From: Bacteroides acidifaciens
GTDB taxonomy: Bacteria; Bacteroidota; Bacteroidia; Bacteroidales; Bacteroidaceae
Assembly (NCBI RefSeq): GCF_903181435.1
Contig: NZ_CAEUHO010000004.1
Span: 992,001-1,056,000 of the forward strand
Length of the DNA stretch: 64,000 bases
Reading direction: 5' to 3'
Shown: piece after piece, positions 1-10,600 of the stretch
Layout of the letters: every line of letters begins with the position of its first letter
Numbering within the stretch: the stretch's first letter is position 1
Position numbers and translations under genes: made by a program
Notes under the pieces: model-generated
Databases searched by the model: none
Seen by the model: only the letters and a program-made list of their open reading frames with translations
What the model was told of the DNA's origin: nothing

Positions 1-132
1 CAGACTGTGGTTAGGAAAAAAAACGCGATGAAAGTCAAAGTGGCAATAGCAAGTAAGATGCTGACTGTCATTTGGCATGTGCTGAATGAAGGTCTCCCAT
101 ACCGTGATTATAAGATACTCCAAGCGGCTTAG
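1..132 (+). CDS. IS110-type transposase, C-terminal fragment (cut by window edge)
   Basis: Frame 1 is open from the first base to a TAG at 130-132 and gives 43 residues. The tail has KKNAMKVKVAIA followed by SKMLTVIWHVLNEG, which resembles the C-terminal end of IS110/IS116/IS902 transposases (basic stretch, then a hydrophobic helix with a conserved K/R-L-L-x-x-I-W pattern). These enzymes cut and join DNA in transposition with a RuvC-like N-terminal domain, which would lie left of the window. The gene runs toward the response regulator gene that ends at 184, so the right end of the element should lie within 133-183. I see no obvious terminal repeat there, which is normal for IS110 elements. 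The family call rests on a short piece. Confidence 0.6.
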   Translation, partial: QTVVRKKNAMKVKVAIASKMLTVIWHVLNEGLPYRDYKILQAA

Positions 133-183
133 GATGCTAGTATAGTTGTGTTACAGTATTAATGTTGCTTTTTAAACTGTCAC

Positions 184-1563
184 CTACAAATCAATATTAT
201 ATAACTTCAACTTATTATATAAAGTCTTCCGGTCAATATCCAATAACTGTGCAGCCTTACTTTTATTATTCCCAGTCTGGCGCAACGCTTCCAAAATATG
301 TTCTTTTTCAGTCTCTTCATTGCGAAGCGCCATGCTTGCGGTGCTCATTGGCGGAACTTCGAACAACTCAGTCCCCAATTCCAATAAAGTAATAAAACTA
401 CCTTGCGCCAATAAAGTCGCTCTTTTGACGATATTCTTCATCTGCCGTATATTTCCCGGCCAGTGATAACTTTGCAAAGCCTGTGACGCCTTTGCGTCAA
501 AACCAATCAGATGCTTATCCAGTTCCTTGTTAGCCTGGTCGAGGAAGAAGTTGGCGAAGAGCAGAATATCCTCTTTTCGTTCTTTCAAGTCAGGCATCCG
601 CAACGTAAACTCGTTGATACGGTGATAAAGGTCCTCGCGGAACGTTCCCTTTTCAATCGCTTGCTCCAAATTCTCGTTGGTAGCGGATACCAGACGAATA
701 TCCACGGATATTTCCTGAGTAGAGCCGACCGGACGTATCTTTCTCTCTTGCAGGGCACGCAGCAGTTGAATCTGTACCTCATAACTAAGATTCCCAATTT
801 CATCCAAAAAGATAGTGCCGCCGTTGGCTGCGACGAAAGCTCCGGTTTTGTCCGTCAGTGCGCCCGTAAAAGAGCCTTTCACATGACCGAAAAACTCGGA
901 AGCTGCCAGTTCTTTGGGGATAGAGCCACAATCTACGGCAATAAACGGTTTGTCGCTTCTCTTGCTGAGCTGATGGATACGATGTGCTACATATTCTTTT
1001 CCCGTTCCGCTGGAACCGTTGATAAGTACAGACATATTGGTCGGGGCCACCAATCCTACATAATTGTATAGCTGCTTGGCAGCATCACTTTCTCCTTCCA
1101 GATAAGTATGGTTAGTTTCGGAAGTATCTTGTGAATTAGAACTTCCTTTTTTAGGATTGGAAAAGTTCCGGACTGTAGAATGGGGTACCGCCGGACTACT
1201 TTCCGTTTGCAAAGCCTCGGATATTTTCTTCAGCAACTCTTCAGGATTCACGGGTTTGGCAATATAATCCCGTGCTCCGAGTTTCATCGCCAGCACGGCA
1301 GATTGAATATCCGCATATCCTGTCATGATAATCAACGGAATATTTATACCCCGGTCATTCATCCATTTCAACAAATCGATACCCTCGTAATCGGGCAACC
1401 GTAAATCTGATAATACCAAATCGACAGTCTGACTTTCGATATGCTTCCGGGCACGCGCAATATTACTCACTGACGACACCTCAAACCCTTTTTTGCCTAA
1501 CCAGGTTTTGAGCATCATTCCAAAAGTTATATCATCTTCGACTATTAATATGGCTTTCATCAT
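184..1563 (-). CDS. Sigma-54-dependent response regulator (NtrC/AtoC type)
   Basis: 459 aa with the classic three-domain order. The receiver domain (about 1-118) has the acidic pair D10-D11, phospho-acceptor D53 (LVLSDLRLP) and K103. The AAA+ domain has Walker A GSSGTGKE at about 183-190 and the sigma-54 contact loop GSFTGA at about 230-235 (usual form GAFTGA). A Fis-type helix-turn-helix lies at the C-terminus (NNKSKAAQLLDIDRKTLYNKL). It should activate RpoN-dependent promoters after phosphorylation. No partner kinase is adjacent; the nearest is the hybrid kinase at 5174, whose own receiver makes a direct pairing uncertain. Two ATGs in a row (1563 and 1560) leave the start open by one residue. 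A TACCTTTG -7 element lies on the minus strand at 1589-1596. Confidence 0.93.
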   Translation of the reverse strand: MMKAILIVEDDITFGMMLKTWLGKKGFEVSSVSNIARARKHIESQTVDLVLSDLRLPDYEGIDLLKWMNDRGINIPLIIMTGYADIQSAVLAMKLGARDYIAKPVNPEELLKKISEALQTESSPAVPHSTVRNFSNPKKGSSNSQDTSETNHTYLEGESDAAKQLYNYVGLVAPTNMSVLINGSSGTGKEYVAHRIHQLSKRSDKPFIAVDCGSIPKELAASEFFGHVKGSFTGALTDKTGAFVAANGGTIFLDEIGNLSYEVQIQLLRALQERKIRPVGSTQEISVDIRLVSATNENLEQAIEKGTFREDLYHRINEFTLRMPDLKERKEDILLFANFFLDQANKELDKHLIGFDAKASQALQSYHWPGNIRQMKNIVKRATLLAQGSFITLLELGTELFEVPPMSTASMALRNEETEKEHILEALRQTGNNKSKAAQLLDIDRKTLYNKLKLYNIDL

Positions 1564-1588
1564 GTCAAGTTTTGATTCTTTTAAGTTA

Positions 1589-1625
1589 CAAAGGTAAGAT
1601 GATTTAGGCGAAAATGGTATATTTG
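1589..1625. promoter_or_regulatory. Divergent Bacteroides -7 elements
   Basis: The 87-bp gap between the response regulator and the cyclophilin carries TACCTTTG on the minus strand (1589-1596) and TATATTTG on the plus strand (1618-1625). Both match the Bacteroides -7 consensus TAnnTTTG. I find no clear -33 TTTG at the usual 19-21 bp for either, so these are supported by the -7 box and position only. Confidence 0.5.
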
Positions 1626-1650
1626 CAAACTTAAATTAAATGAAAGCGTT

Positions 1651-2490
1651 ATGAAAAAGATTGTATTGATATTATTAACTATATCGTTTTGCGGATTAAC
1701 TTCCTGCAAGACTGGAACAAAAAAAGGAGGAGACATGGATAAAGAGACATTGGTAAAGATTGAGACAACTGCCGGAGATATCAAAGTGAAGTTGTACAAT
1801 GAGACACCAAAGCATCGTGATAATTTTATCAAACTGGTGAAAGAGGGGATGTATGAAGGAACACTGTTCCATCGTGTCATCAAAGATTTTATGATTCAGG
1901 CAGGCGACCCGGATTCAAAGAACGCGCCGAAAGGGAAAATGCTTGGGGCAGGTGATGTCGGCTACACCATTCCGGCAGAATTTGTATATCCGAAGTACTT
2001 CCATAAGAAAGGCGCCTTGTCGGCAGCCCGTCAGGGAGATAATGTGAACCCGAAGAAAGAATCTTCCGGTTGTCAGTTCTATATCGTGACAGGTAAGGTG
2101 TACAATGATTCTACGTTGCTCGGCATGGAAAGCCAGATGAATGAAAATAAAATCAACGTTATTTTCAACAAACTGGCGCAGAAGCATATGAAGGAAATTT
2201 ATAAGATGCGTAAGGAGAATGACGAAAACGGTCTTTACGATTTGCAGGAAAAACTGTTTGCGGAAGCACAGGAATTGTCGGCAAAGGAACCGGAATTCCA
2301 CTTCACTCCCGAACAGATTGAAGCATATACTACCGTAGGCGGGACTCCGCATCTGGACGGTGAATATACCGTATTCGGCGAAGTAGTGGAAGGTATGGAT
2401 GTTGTGGATAAAATCCAGAAGGTAAAAACAGACCGTAGTGACCGTCCCGAAGAAGATGTGAAGATAATAAAAGCGACAATACTTGACTAA
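1651..2490 (+). CDS. Cyclophilin-type peptidyl-prolyl isomerase lipoprotein
   Basis: 279 aa. A signal peptide ends in a lipobox (LTSC, C19), so it should be a lipid-anchored envelope protein. The cyclophilin fold is shown by the catalytic segment FHRVIKDFMIQAGD (R is the key residue) and by CQFYIVTG and TVFGEVVEGMDVVDKI. The domain is interrupted by a charged insertion of roughly 70 residues between QFYIVTGK and the closing HLDGEYTVFGEVV segment, longer than in bacterial PpiA/PpiB. It likely catalyses proline isomerisation in envelope protein folding. The next gene starts 5 bp after the stop, so the two are probably co-transcribed. Confidence 0.93.
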   Translation: MKKIVLILLTISFCGLTSCKTGTKKGGDMDKETLVKIETTAGDIKVKLYNETPKHRDNFIKLVKEGMYEGTLFHRVIKDFMIQAGDPDSKNAPKGKMLGAGDVGYTIPAEFVYPKYFHKKGALSAARQGDNVNPKKESSGCQFYIVTGKVYNDSTLLGMESQMNENKINVIFNKLAQKHMKEIYKMRKENDENGLYDLQEKLFAEAQELSAKEPEFHFTPEQIEAYTTVGGTPHLDGEYTVFGEVVEGMDVVDKIQKVKTDRSDRPEEDVKIIKATILD

Positions 2491-2495
2491 ATGAT

Positions 2496-3731
2496 ATGAA
2501 AATAAACAGGCACATTCTTGACAATGGGTTACGTCTGGTACATTCGCAGGACGAGAGTACGCAGATGGTGGCCCTTAATATATTATATAATGTAGGAGCT
2601 CGTGACGAACACCCCGAACATACCGGCTTTGCCCATTTGTTCGAACATTTGATGTTCGGTGGCTCGGTGAATATTCCCGATTATGATATGCCGCTTCAAC
2701 TGGCGAGTGGCGAGAATAATGCCTGGACGAACAATGATATTACCAATTATTACCTCACTGTACCTCGTCAGAATGTGGAAACTGGCTTTTGGCTCGAATC
2801 CGACCGTATGCTGAGTCTTGATTTCAGCGAACGGAGCTTGGAAGTACAGCGGGGAGTAGTAATGGAAGAATTCAAGCAACGCTGTCTGAACCAGCCTTAT
2901 GGAGACGTAGGACATCTTCTACGTCCCCTGGCTTATCAGGCGCATCCCTATCAATGGCCTACCATCGGCAAAGACCTGTCGCATATTGCCAACGCGACAC
3001 TGGAAGAAGTAAAAGCTTTTTTCTTCCGTTTTTATGCCCCGAACAATGCGATTCTGTCCGTAACCGGCAATATCACTTTCGAAGAAGCAGTTTCGCTGAC
3101 AGAAAAATGGTTCGGTCCTATTCCACGTCGGGAAGTACCCCAGCGGAACCTGTCTCAAGAACCGGAACAGACGGAAGAACGCCGGTTGACGGTAGAACGG
3201 AATGTTCCCCTCGATGCCTTGTTCATGGCTTTTCATATGTGCGATCACCGTCATCCGGATTATTATGCATTTGATATTTTGTCGGATGTGTTGAGCAATG
3301 GGCGCTCCAGTCGATTGAACCAGCGTTTGGTGCAACAGAAACAATTATTTTCGAGCATAGATGCCTATATTTCAGGCAGTGTAGATGCGGGGTTATTCCA
3401 TATTAGTGGAAAGCCTTCGGCTGGTGTCACTCTGGAACAGGCGGAAGCGGCAGTAAGGGAAGAACTGGAACTGTTGCAGCAAGAACTGGTTGACGAACAG
3501 GAACTGGAAAAAGTGAAGAACAAATTTGAGTCCACCCAGATATTCGGCAACATCAATTATTTGAATGTGGCAACCAACCTGGCTTGGTTCGAACTGCTTG
3601 GTCGGGCGGAGGACATGGAAAAAGAAGTAGAACGTTATCGTTCTGTCACGGCGGAACAATTGCGGACAGTAGCCCAATCCGCTTTCCGGAAGGAGAATGG
3701 AGTTGTGCTCTATTATAAAAGTAGGGCGTAG
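2496..3731 (+). CDS. M16 family zinc peptidase (insulinase-like)
   Basis: 411 aa. The inverted zinc motif HxxEH is present as HLFEH (H47, E50, H51), with a distal glutamate in the VVMEEFKQR segment, as expected for an active M16 peptidase lobe. The C-terminal half matches the second, non-catalytic M16 domain (SSRLNQRLVQQKQLFSSI). There is no signal peptide, so it may be cytoplasmic, as in many single-chain bacterial M16B enzymes that work as homo- or heterodimers. The substrate is unknown. The gene begins 5 bp after the cyclophilin stop. Confidence 0.9.
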   Translation: MKINRHILDNGLRLVHSQDESTQMVALNILYNVGARDEHPEHTGFAHLFEHLMFGGSVNIPDYDMPLQLASGENNAWTNNDITNYYLTVPRQNVETGFWLESDRMLSLDFSERSLEVQRGVVMEEFKQRCLNQPYGDVGHLLRPLAYQAHPYQWPTIGKDLSHIANATLEEVKAFFFRFYAPNNAILSVTGNITFEEAVSLTEKWFGPIPRREVPQRNLSQEPEQTEERRLTVERNVPLDALFMAFHMCDHRHPDYYAFDILSDVLSNGRSSRLNQRLVQQKQLFSSIDAYISGSVDAGLFHISGKPSAGVTLEQAEAAVREELELLQQELVDEQELEKVKNKFESTQIFGNINYLNVATNLAWFELLGRAEDMEKEVERYRSVTAEQLRTVAQSAFRKENGVVLYYKSRA

Positions 3732-3781
3732 CGCCCAGCAAGGTTTCCTTGCGGCATGCAAGTATTTATAAGACAAGGACA

Positions 3782-5146
3782 ATGAAGAGACTATTTGATA
3801 TATATAAGGATCATTATAAAGCATTAATTTATCTCGGATTACCTATTGTCATCGGACAGATAGGTGTTATAGTACTCGGATTTGCCGATACATTAATGAT
3901 TGGGCATCATAGCACGGTAGAGCTGGGTGCAGCATCTTTCGTGAATAATGTGTTTAATCTTGCCATCATTTTCAGTACCGGATTCTCGTACGGACTGACA
4001 CCTGTTGTGGGTGGTCTGTATGGCACTCATCAATATGCGCCTGCCGGACAAGCCCTGCGCAACAGTTTGTTGGCAAACCTGATGGTTGCATTGCTGCTGA
4101 CTATATGTATGACCGTTCTTTATCTGAATATAGAGCATCTCGGACAGCCGGAAGAATTGATTCCTCTGATTAAACCGTATTACCTTGTTTTGCTTGCTTC
4201 ATTAGTGTTTGTCATGCTTTTCAATGGATTCAAGCAATTCACAGACGGAATAACGGATACCCAAACCGCCATGTGGATATTGCTTGGAGGAAATGTCTTG
4301 AATATCATAGGAAACTATATCCTGATTTACGGTAAACTCGGATTGCCCGAACTAGGTTTGTTGGGAGCAGGCGTCAGCACGCTGTTTTCGCGTATTGTGA
4401 TGGTGATTGTATTTATAATCATCTTTATGCGTAGTCCGCGTTTTGTCCGTTATAAGATCGGCTTTTTCCGTTTGGGATGGTCACGTGCTGTATTTGGACG
4501 CTTGAATGGACTTGGATGGCCGATTGCTTTCCAGATGGGAATGGAAACAGCCTCTTTCAGCCTGAGTGCCATTATGATTGGCTGGTTGGGGACGATTGCT
4601 TTGGCTTCTCATCAGGTGATGTTGGCAATTTCCCAATTCACCTTTATGATGTATTACGGTATGGGGGCTGCCGTTGCTGTCCGCGTCAGCAACTTCAAAG
4701 GCCAGAATGATATAGTCAATGTGCGTCGTTCCGCCTATGCTGGTTTTCATTTGATGATGACATTGGGTGTTGTGCTTTCCTTGATTGTCTTCCTTTGCCG
4801 GAATTACTTGGGAAGCTGGTTTACCGACAGCCAGGAAGTGGTTGCTATGGTTACTTCTTTAATTTTTCCTTTCCTTGTCTATCAGTTTGGCGACGGGCTT
4901 CAAATCACTTTTGCCAATGCTTTGCGTGGAATTTCAGATGTAAAACTAATGATAGTTATCGCCTTCATTGCTTATTTCATCATTTCGCTTCCTGTAGGAT
5001 ATTTCTGCGGTTTTGTAATGGAATGGGGGATAGTAGGTGTCTGGATGGCATTTCCTTTTGGGCTGACGAGTGCGGGACTAATGCTCTGGTGGCGTTTTCA
5101 CTACATGACGAAACTCCCCGAACCCACCCCAAAACCTAATACCTAA
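3782..5146 (+). CDS. MATE family multidrug/Na+ antiporter
   Basis: 454 aa, about 12 predicted transmembrane helices in two repeated halves, as in the MATE (DinF/NorM) exporters. The N-terminal part GLPIVIGQIGVIVLGFADTLMIGHHS is typical for the family, and the second half repeats it as LGWPIAFQMGMETASFSLSAIMIG. It should export cationic compounds in exchange for Na+ or H+; the substrate cannot be read from sequence. I chose ATG 3782 (MKRLFDIYKDH) because it follows AAGACAAGGACA and fits family N-termini; an in-frame TTG at 3749 would add 11 polar residues. Only 27 bp separate its stop from the hybrid kinase. Confidence 0.93.
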   Translation: MKRLFDIYKDHYKALIYLGLPIVIGQIGVIVLGFADTLMIGHHSTVELGAASFVNNVFNLAIIFSTGFSYGLTPVVGGLYGTHQYAPAGQALRNSLLANLMVALLLTICMTVLYLNIEHLGQPEELIPLIKPYYLVLLASLVFVMLFNGFKQFTDGITDTQTAMWILLGGNVLNIIGNYILIYGKLGLPELGLLGAGVSTLFSRIVMVIVFIIIFMRSPRFVRYKIGFFRLGWSRAVFGRLNGLGWPIAFQMGMETASFSLSAIMIGWLGTIALASHQVMLAISQFTFMMYYGMGAAVAVRVSNFKGQNDIVNVRRSAYAGFHLMMTLGVVLSLIVFLCRNYLGSWFTDSQEVVAMVTSLIFPFLVYQFGDGLQITFANALRGISDVKLMIVIAFIAYFIISLPVGYFCGFVMEWGIVGVWMAFPFGLTSAGLMLWWRFHYMTKLPEPTPKPNT

Positions 5147-5164
5147 AACTTAATACTTAAAACT
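5137..5164 (+). repeat. 14-bp tandem direct repeat
   Basis: Two adjacent copies, TAATACCTAAAACT (5137-5150) and TAATACTTAAAACT (5151-5164), differ at one base. They span the MATE stop codon and the gap before the hybrid kinase start. No function is evident; slippage duplication is the simplest reading. Confidence 0.7.
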
Positions 5165-5173
5165 TTTACCCCA

Positions 5174-7492
5174 ATGGCTTCCCTCCGTTTTACAAAGTTG
5201 AAAATAACCGCCGGTTATACTTTGTTACTGGCGATCCTCCTTTTCTCGCTGGTGTTTGTACATCGTGAAGTGGAAGCATTGTCGGCTGCCGACGACCAGC
5301 AGAATCTGCGGACAGACAGCCTGCTTACTCTGATTCACGAGAAAGACCAGAATACCATCCAGATGCTTCGCGTATTGAGTGAAGCGAATGACAGCCTACT
5401 TTCCGCTTCGGAGATTGAAGAGATTATTTCCGAACAGGACTCTGTTATAATTCAGCAACGGGTGCAGCATCGGGTTATCACTAAACGTGACTCTCTGCTG
5501 ACTACTCACAAGAAGAAAGGCTTTCTCAAGAGACTGGCGGAAGTGTTTGCTCCTTCCAAGGATAGTGCCGTACTCGTTAATACATCCTTGGAAGTTGCTA
5601 CGGATACCATTTTAGAACCAGTTGCTTCTAAAGATTCCCTCCAGCAAAAGATTCGCATGGCTACCGAAGAAAAACGATTGCAACGACGAAAAACAATCCG
5701 GCGCACCAGTACGAAATACCAACGCATGAATTCGCAGTTGACAGCAAGAATGGATAGCCTGATAAAACAATACGAAGAAGAAATGACTTTGCGTGCCCGT
5801 CAGGATGCTGAGATGCAACAAGAGGTAAGAATGCACTCCGCACGCACCATTGCCGGAATCGCTATCGGTGCGGTTCTGTTGTCTGCCGTTTTCTTGGTAT
5901 TGATAGTACGTGACATCTCTCGCAGCAACCGCTACCGTCGGCAGTTGGAAGAAGCGAACAAGCGGGCGGAAGACCTACTCGTTGCCCGTGAAAAACTGAT
6001 GCTCGCCATAACCCACGACTTCAAAGCACCGCTTGGCTCCATCATGGGTTATACCGAACTACTGTCCCGTCTGACGGAGGACGAACGGCAACGCTTCTAC
6101 CTGGATAACATGAAAAGTTCCTCGGAACATCTCTTGAAACTAGTCAGCGACTTGCTCGACTTCCATCGCCTTGACCTTAATAAAGCGGAAGTGAATCGTG
6201 TCACTTTCAATCCTTCGCAGTTGTTCGAAGAAATCTATGTCAGCTTTGAACCGTTGACGGCTGTTAAAGGATTGGTATTGCAGTGTCACGTCGCTCCGAA
6301 GTTGAACGGACGTTACGTCAGTGACCCTCTGAGGCTTCGGCAGATTGTGAACAACCTTCTGTCTAATGCCGTGAAGTTTACTCAACAAGGTGAGATAACG
6401 CTGACAGCCCGATATGATTCTTCAAAGCTGACGATAGCTATTGCAGATAGCGGAAAAGGTATGGCAGCCGAAGACCGCGAACGCATTTTCCAAGAATTTA
6501 CCCGTTTGTCCGGTGCCCAGGGAGAGGAAGGGTTCGGCTTGGGATTATCCATCGTGAAGAAACTGGTTGTTTTGCTTGAAGGCACGATTGATGTACAGAG
6601 CAAACTGGGAGAGGGAAGTTGCTTTACAGTAGTTCTGCCCCTGTATCCGGTAGGCGAATCCATCCCGGAAAGTCAATCATCTCCGGAAAACGAAACTGCG
6701 GATATTGACGAAGCCGCGACTGCCATTCCTCTGATGAAAGTAATCCGTGTCCTTTTGATTGATGATGATAAAATCCAACTCAGCCTGACGGCAGCTATGT
6801 TGAAACAGCACGGCATTGACGCAGTATGTTGCGAGCAACTCGAAGAACTTATCGAACAACTCCGCACTTCTGTTTTTGATGTATTGCTGACAGACATACA
6901 AATGCCCGCTATCAATGGCTTCGATTTGGTAAAACTCCTGCGTGCTTCCAACATTCCGCAGGCAAAGACCATTCCTGTGATTGCCGTGACCGCCCGCAGC
7001 GAAATGGATAAGGATGCCTTGTGCGAGCACGGCTTTGCCGGATGCCTGCATAAACCGTTTACGGTGAAAGAATTGTTGATGACAGTCAACGAGGGACAAC
7101 TTTCGGCTGATGAGGCTCACATCACAGAAGATATGGTAAACACCGGAATAAACTTTTCCGCACTCACCGCCTACTCCGGGGATGACCCGGAAGCGGCATA
7201 TTCTATCATTCAGACCTTTGTTGAGGAAACCAAAAAGAATGTCGAACGAATGCGACAAGCCTTCATTGACAAAGATACGGACGGGATAGCTGCCATGGCA
7301 CATAAACTGCTCCCTCTCCTCACGTTGATAGGCGCATCGGACGCAATAGCTCCTTTAAAGTTTTTGGAATCCTGCCGTGGAGAGTCTTTCTCTAGTGAAA
7401 TAAGCGATACGGCATCGGCTGCACTATCAACCGTTTGTATTATAATCAGCGAAGCGGAAAATTACTTAACGTCGATGAAAAGTGTCGATTAG
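5174..7492 (+). CDS. Hybrid sensor histidine kinase with receiver and HPt domains
   Basis: 772 aa. Order: TM helix 1 (about 12-30), a periplasmic segment of about 195 residues rich in Asp, Glu, Lys, Arg and Ser, TM helix 2 (about 225-247), HisKA with phospho-acceptor H281 (THDFKAPLG), HATPase (NNLLSNAVKF, DSGKGM, GFGLGLSIVKKL), receiver with D574 (LLTDIQMPAING) and HPt with H710 (AHKLLPLLTLIGA). This is a complete His-Asp-His phosphorelay on one chain, lacking only the output regulator. The periplasmic part is predicted largely helical and shows no PAS, Cache or Reg_prop repeats that I can recognise. The final acceptor is unknown; the sigma-54 regulator at 184-1563 is one candidate by proximity only. 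Confidence 0.92.
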   Translation: MASLRFTKLKITAGYTLLLAILLFSLVFVHREVEALSAADDQQNLRTDSLLTLIHEKDQNTIQMLRVLSEANDSLLSASEIEEIISEQDSVIIQQRVQHRVITKRDSLLTTHKKKGFLKRLAEVFAPSKDSAVLVNTSLEVATDTILEPVASKDSLQQKIRMATEEKRLQRRKTIRRTSTKYQRMNSQLTARMDSLIKQYEEEMTLRARQDAEMQQEVRMHSARTIAGIAIGAVLLSAVFLVLIVRDISRSNRYRRQLEEANKRAEDLLVAREKLMLAITHDFKAPLGSIMGYTELLSRLTEDERQRFYLDNMKSSSEHLLKLVSDLLDFHRLDLNKAEVNRVTFNPSQLFEEIYVSFEPLTAVKGLVLQCHVAPKLNGRYVSDPLRLRQIVNNLLSNAVKFTQQGEITLTARYDSSKLTIAIADSGKGMAAEDRERIFQEFTRLSGAQGEEGFGLGLSIVKKLVVLLEGTIDVQSKLGEGSCFTVVLPLYPVGESIPESQSSPENETADIDEAATAIPLMKVIRVLLIDDDKIQLSLTAAMLKQHGIDAVCCEQLEELIEQLRTSVFDVLLTDIQMPAINGFDLVKLLRASNIPQAKTIPVIAVTARSEMDKDALCEHGFAGCLHKPFTVKELLMTVNEGQLSADEAHITEDMVNTGINFSALTAYSGDDPEAAYSIIQTFVEETKKNVERMRQAFIDKDTDGIAAMAHKLLPLLTLIGASDAIAPLKFLESCRGESFSSEISDTASAALSTVCIIISEAENYLTSMKSVD

Positions 7493-7607
7493 GCGGAAAT
7501 ATCCTACTCCTTGACCGGTCATCGTATCTTTCTTGTCTTTATCCAAACCTTTTCTCAAAATAAATTGTTTACTTTGTATCACTTAATTTACACTGGCACA
7601 TTTTTAC

Positions 7608-10600
7608 ATGAAACGAAAATGGATACGATGGGTAAGCTGGATTCTGCTTACTCCTATATTACTCTTTGTAATACTAATGGTATTGCTTTACGTCCCCCCC
7701 GTACAGAATCTTATACGTCGGGAGGTTACTGTATATGCTTCTAAAGCAACCGGCATGCAGATTCAGGTGGAACGAATCGACCTTCGTTTCCCGCTCAATC
7801 TGTTGGTTCGTGGCGTGGAAGTAATTCAGCAGCCCGACACACTCTTGTCTTTGGAAAGCCTGAATGTACGCGTGCAGGCGTGGCCGCTGTTCAAAGGGAA
7901 AGTGGAGGTGGACGAAGTGACATTGAGCCGCGTTGCTTTCAATTCTGCCAATTTGATAGACGGCATGGAGATAAAAGGTGTATTGGGACGTTTCTTCCTG
8001 CAAAGTCACGGTGTCGATTTGTCTAACGAAACAGCCGTTATTAATGCGACGGAACTATCGGACACTCATGTGCAGATGCTGATGAACGACACCACGACTA
8101 CTCCCAAGGATACCACCGCTTCGGCTCCTGTAAACTGGAAAGTAGACCTTCATCAACTGAAACTGAAAAACGTATCGTTCAGTATGCAGCTTCCCGCTGA
8201 TTCGATGCGGATGGCTGCGCATATCGGTGAAGCGACCATTGACGATGCCCAAGCCGACTTGAGGAGCCAGTTCTATGGACTGAAACAATTTTTGTTGTCA
8301 AGCACTTCCGCCAGCTACGATACTGGTTCGGCTAAACCCGTCGAAGGTTTCGACGCTTCGCATATTGCTGTCCGTGATGTCAGCATCGGGCTGGATTCCT
8401 TATTATATAAAGGTAGGGATATGAATGCTGTCATCCGTGAATTCACTATGAACGAACGTTCGGGATTGAGCGTTACTTCACTGACGGGACGGGCATTCTC
8501 CAATGATTCAATCATTTGTATACCCGGCTTGAAACTGCAAACTCCTCATTCTGAAATAGATTTATCCGCTCATACTTATTGGGAACTTGTCAACATCCCG
8601 ACTACGGGGCGTTTGTCTGCCAACCTGAATGCGTATATCGGCAAAGAGGACGTGATGTTATTCACTGGCGGACTGCCGGACAGCTTCAAGGAAGCCTATC
8701 CTTTTCGTCCGCTTGTCATCCGTGCCGGTACGGACGGTAACTTGAAAGAAATGCAGATTTCCCGCTTTACGGTAGACTTGCCGGGCGCATTCTCCTTAGA
8801 GGGCGGCGGTATCCTCGAAAACCTCGCCGATAGCATTACCCGCTCGGGAACCATCGGCCTGAAGATGAAAACGCAGAACCTGAATTTCCTTACCGGCTTG
8901 TCCGGTGAAGTGCCTAACGGTACGATTGTCATCCCCGACAGTATGAATCTCGTTGCGCAGGTAGACATCAAAGGTCCTGAATACAAAGCAAACCTGCATC
9001 TGAAAGAAGGGCAGGGGGCTATGAATGTGAACGCGGCATTAAATACTGCCACCGAGGTTTACAAGGCAGACTTGAAAATAGACAACCTGCAACTCCATCA
9101 TTTCCTTCCGAAAGACTCCATTTATGAGCTTTCCCTTTCTGCAGCCGCTGACGGGCGCGGACTAGATGTGATGTCTTATCGCTCATATGCCAAACTGGAT
9201 TTGGCTTTAGACCGATTGCATTATGCTCAATACCATCTCTCCAACGTCCATCTGACAGGAGCTTTGAAAGGTGCGTTAGTGACAGCCAACTTGACGAGTG
9301 ATAATGAACTGTTGAAAATGACGACGGATGCTGAATATAATCTGGCACACAGCTATCCCGATGGAAAAGTGACGGTTGATGTCACCCAGCTCGACTTGCA
9401 CGAACTGGGACTGATGCCCGAACCGATGAAACGCCCGCTTACTTTCAATCTTTCTGCGGAAGCCCGTCAGAACCGGGTGTTTACGCATTTTATTTCCGGT
9501 GACATGAAACTCAACCTGAGTGCACGTTCCGGTGTCAATCCTCTGATTAGCCAGTCTACCCGCTTCGTGGACGTCCTGATGAAGCAGATTGACGAGAAGG
9601 AACTGAATCACGCCGAACTGCGTAAAGCATTACCGACAGCTGTCCTGTCTTTCTCCGCAGGAAAAGAGAATCCGTTAGCCTATTTCTTGGCTACCAAGAA
9701 CATATCCTACCATGACGCTTCCATGAAATTCGGAACGGCTCCCGATTGGGGAATCAATGGCAAGGCGGCGGTTCATGCGCTGAAAGTAGACACGTTGCAA
9801 CTGGATACTGTCTTCTTCACAGTGAAACAGGACACTACGCTTATGAAGTTGCGTGTTGGAGTGATAAACGGTCCGAAGAATCCGCAATTCTCTTTCTCCA
9901 CTACCTTGACGGGAGAAATTCGCGACCGCGATGCGGAATTGCTGGTGGATTATAAGAATGGTAAAGGTGAGACTGGTGTATTATTGGGCGTAAATGCCCG
10001 CCCTCTTTTCGAAGGACAGGGAAAGGGCAACGGAATAGCTTTCACGCTGATTCCGGAAAAACCGATTGTCGCCTTTCAGCAGTTCCATTTCAACGAGAAT
10101 CACAACTGGATTTATCTGCATAAGAATATGCGCGTATATGCCAATGTGGATATGTGGGACGAGGAAGGCATGGGTTTCAGAGTTCATTCCATGCAGGGCG
10201 ATACGGTGTCTTTACAGAATATAGATGTGGAAATACGCAGAATCCGCTTGCAAGAGATTACGAGCGTGTTGCCTTATTTCCCCGAAGTAACCGGATTGTT
10301 CTCTTTGGAAGCCCACTATGTACAAACTGAAAAAGACTTGCAGCTCTCTGCCGAAGCGTCTATTGACGAACTGACTTACGAACGCCAGCGTATCGGTGAC
10401 ATTGCTTTGGGGGCTACCTGGTTGCCGGGCGAACAGGGAAAACAATATCTCAACGCTTATCTGAACCACGACCAGGTGGAGGTGCTGGTGGCAGATGGAA
10501 AACTGCTTCCTACCCGGACGGGCAAAGACAGCCTGGAAGTGAATACGACACTGGAACATTTCCCGCTCCGGGTGGCGAATGCGTTCATTCCCGACCAGAT

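Noticed and set aside
3749..3781. TTG start of the MATE exporter
   Set aside because: It adds 11 polar residues not typical of the family; the ATG at 3782 has better spacing and context.
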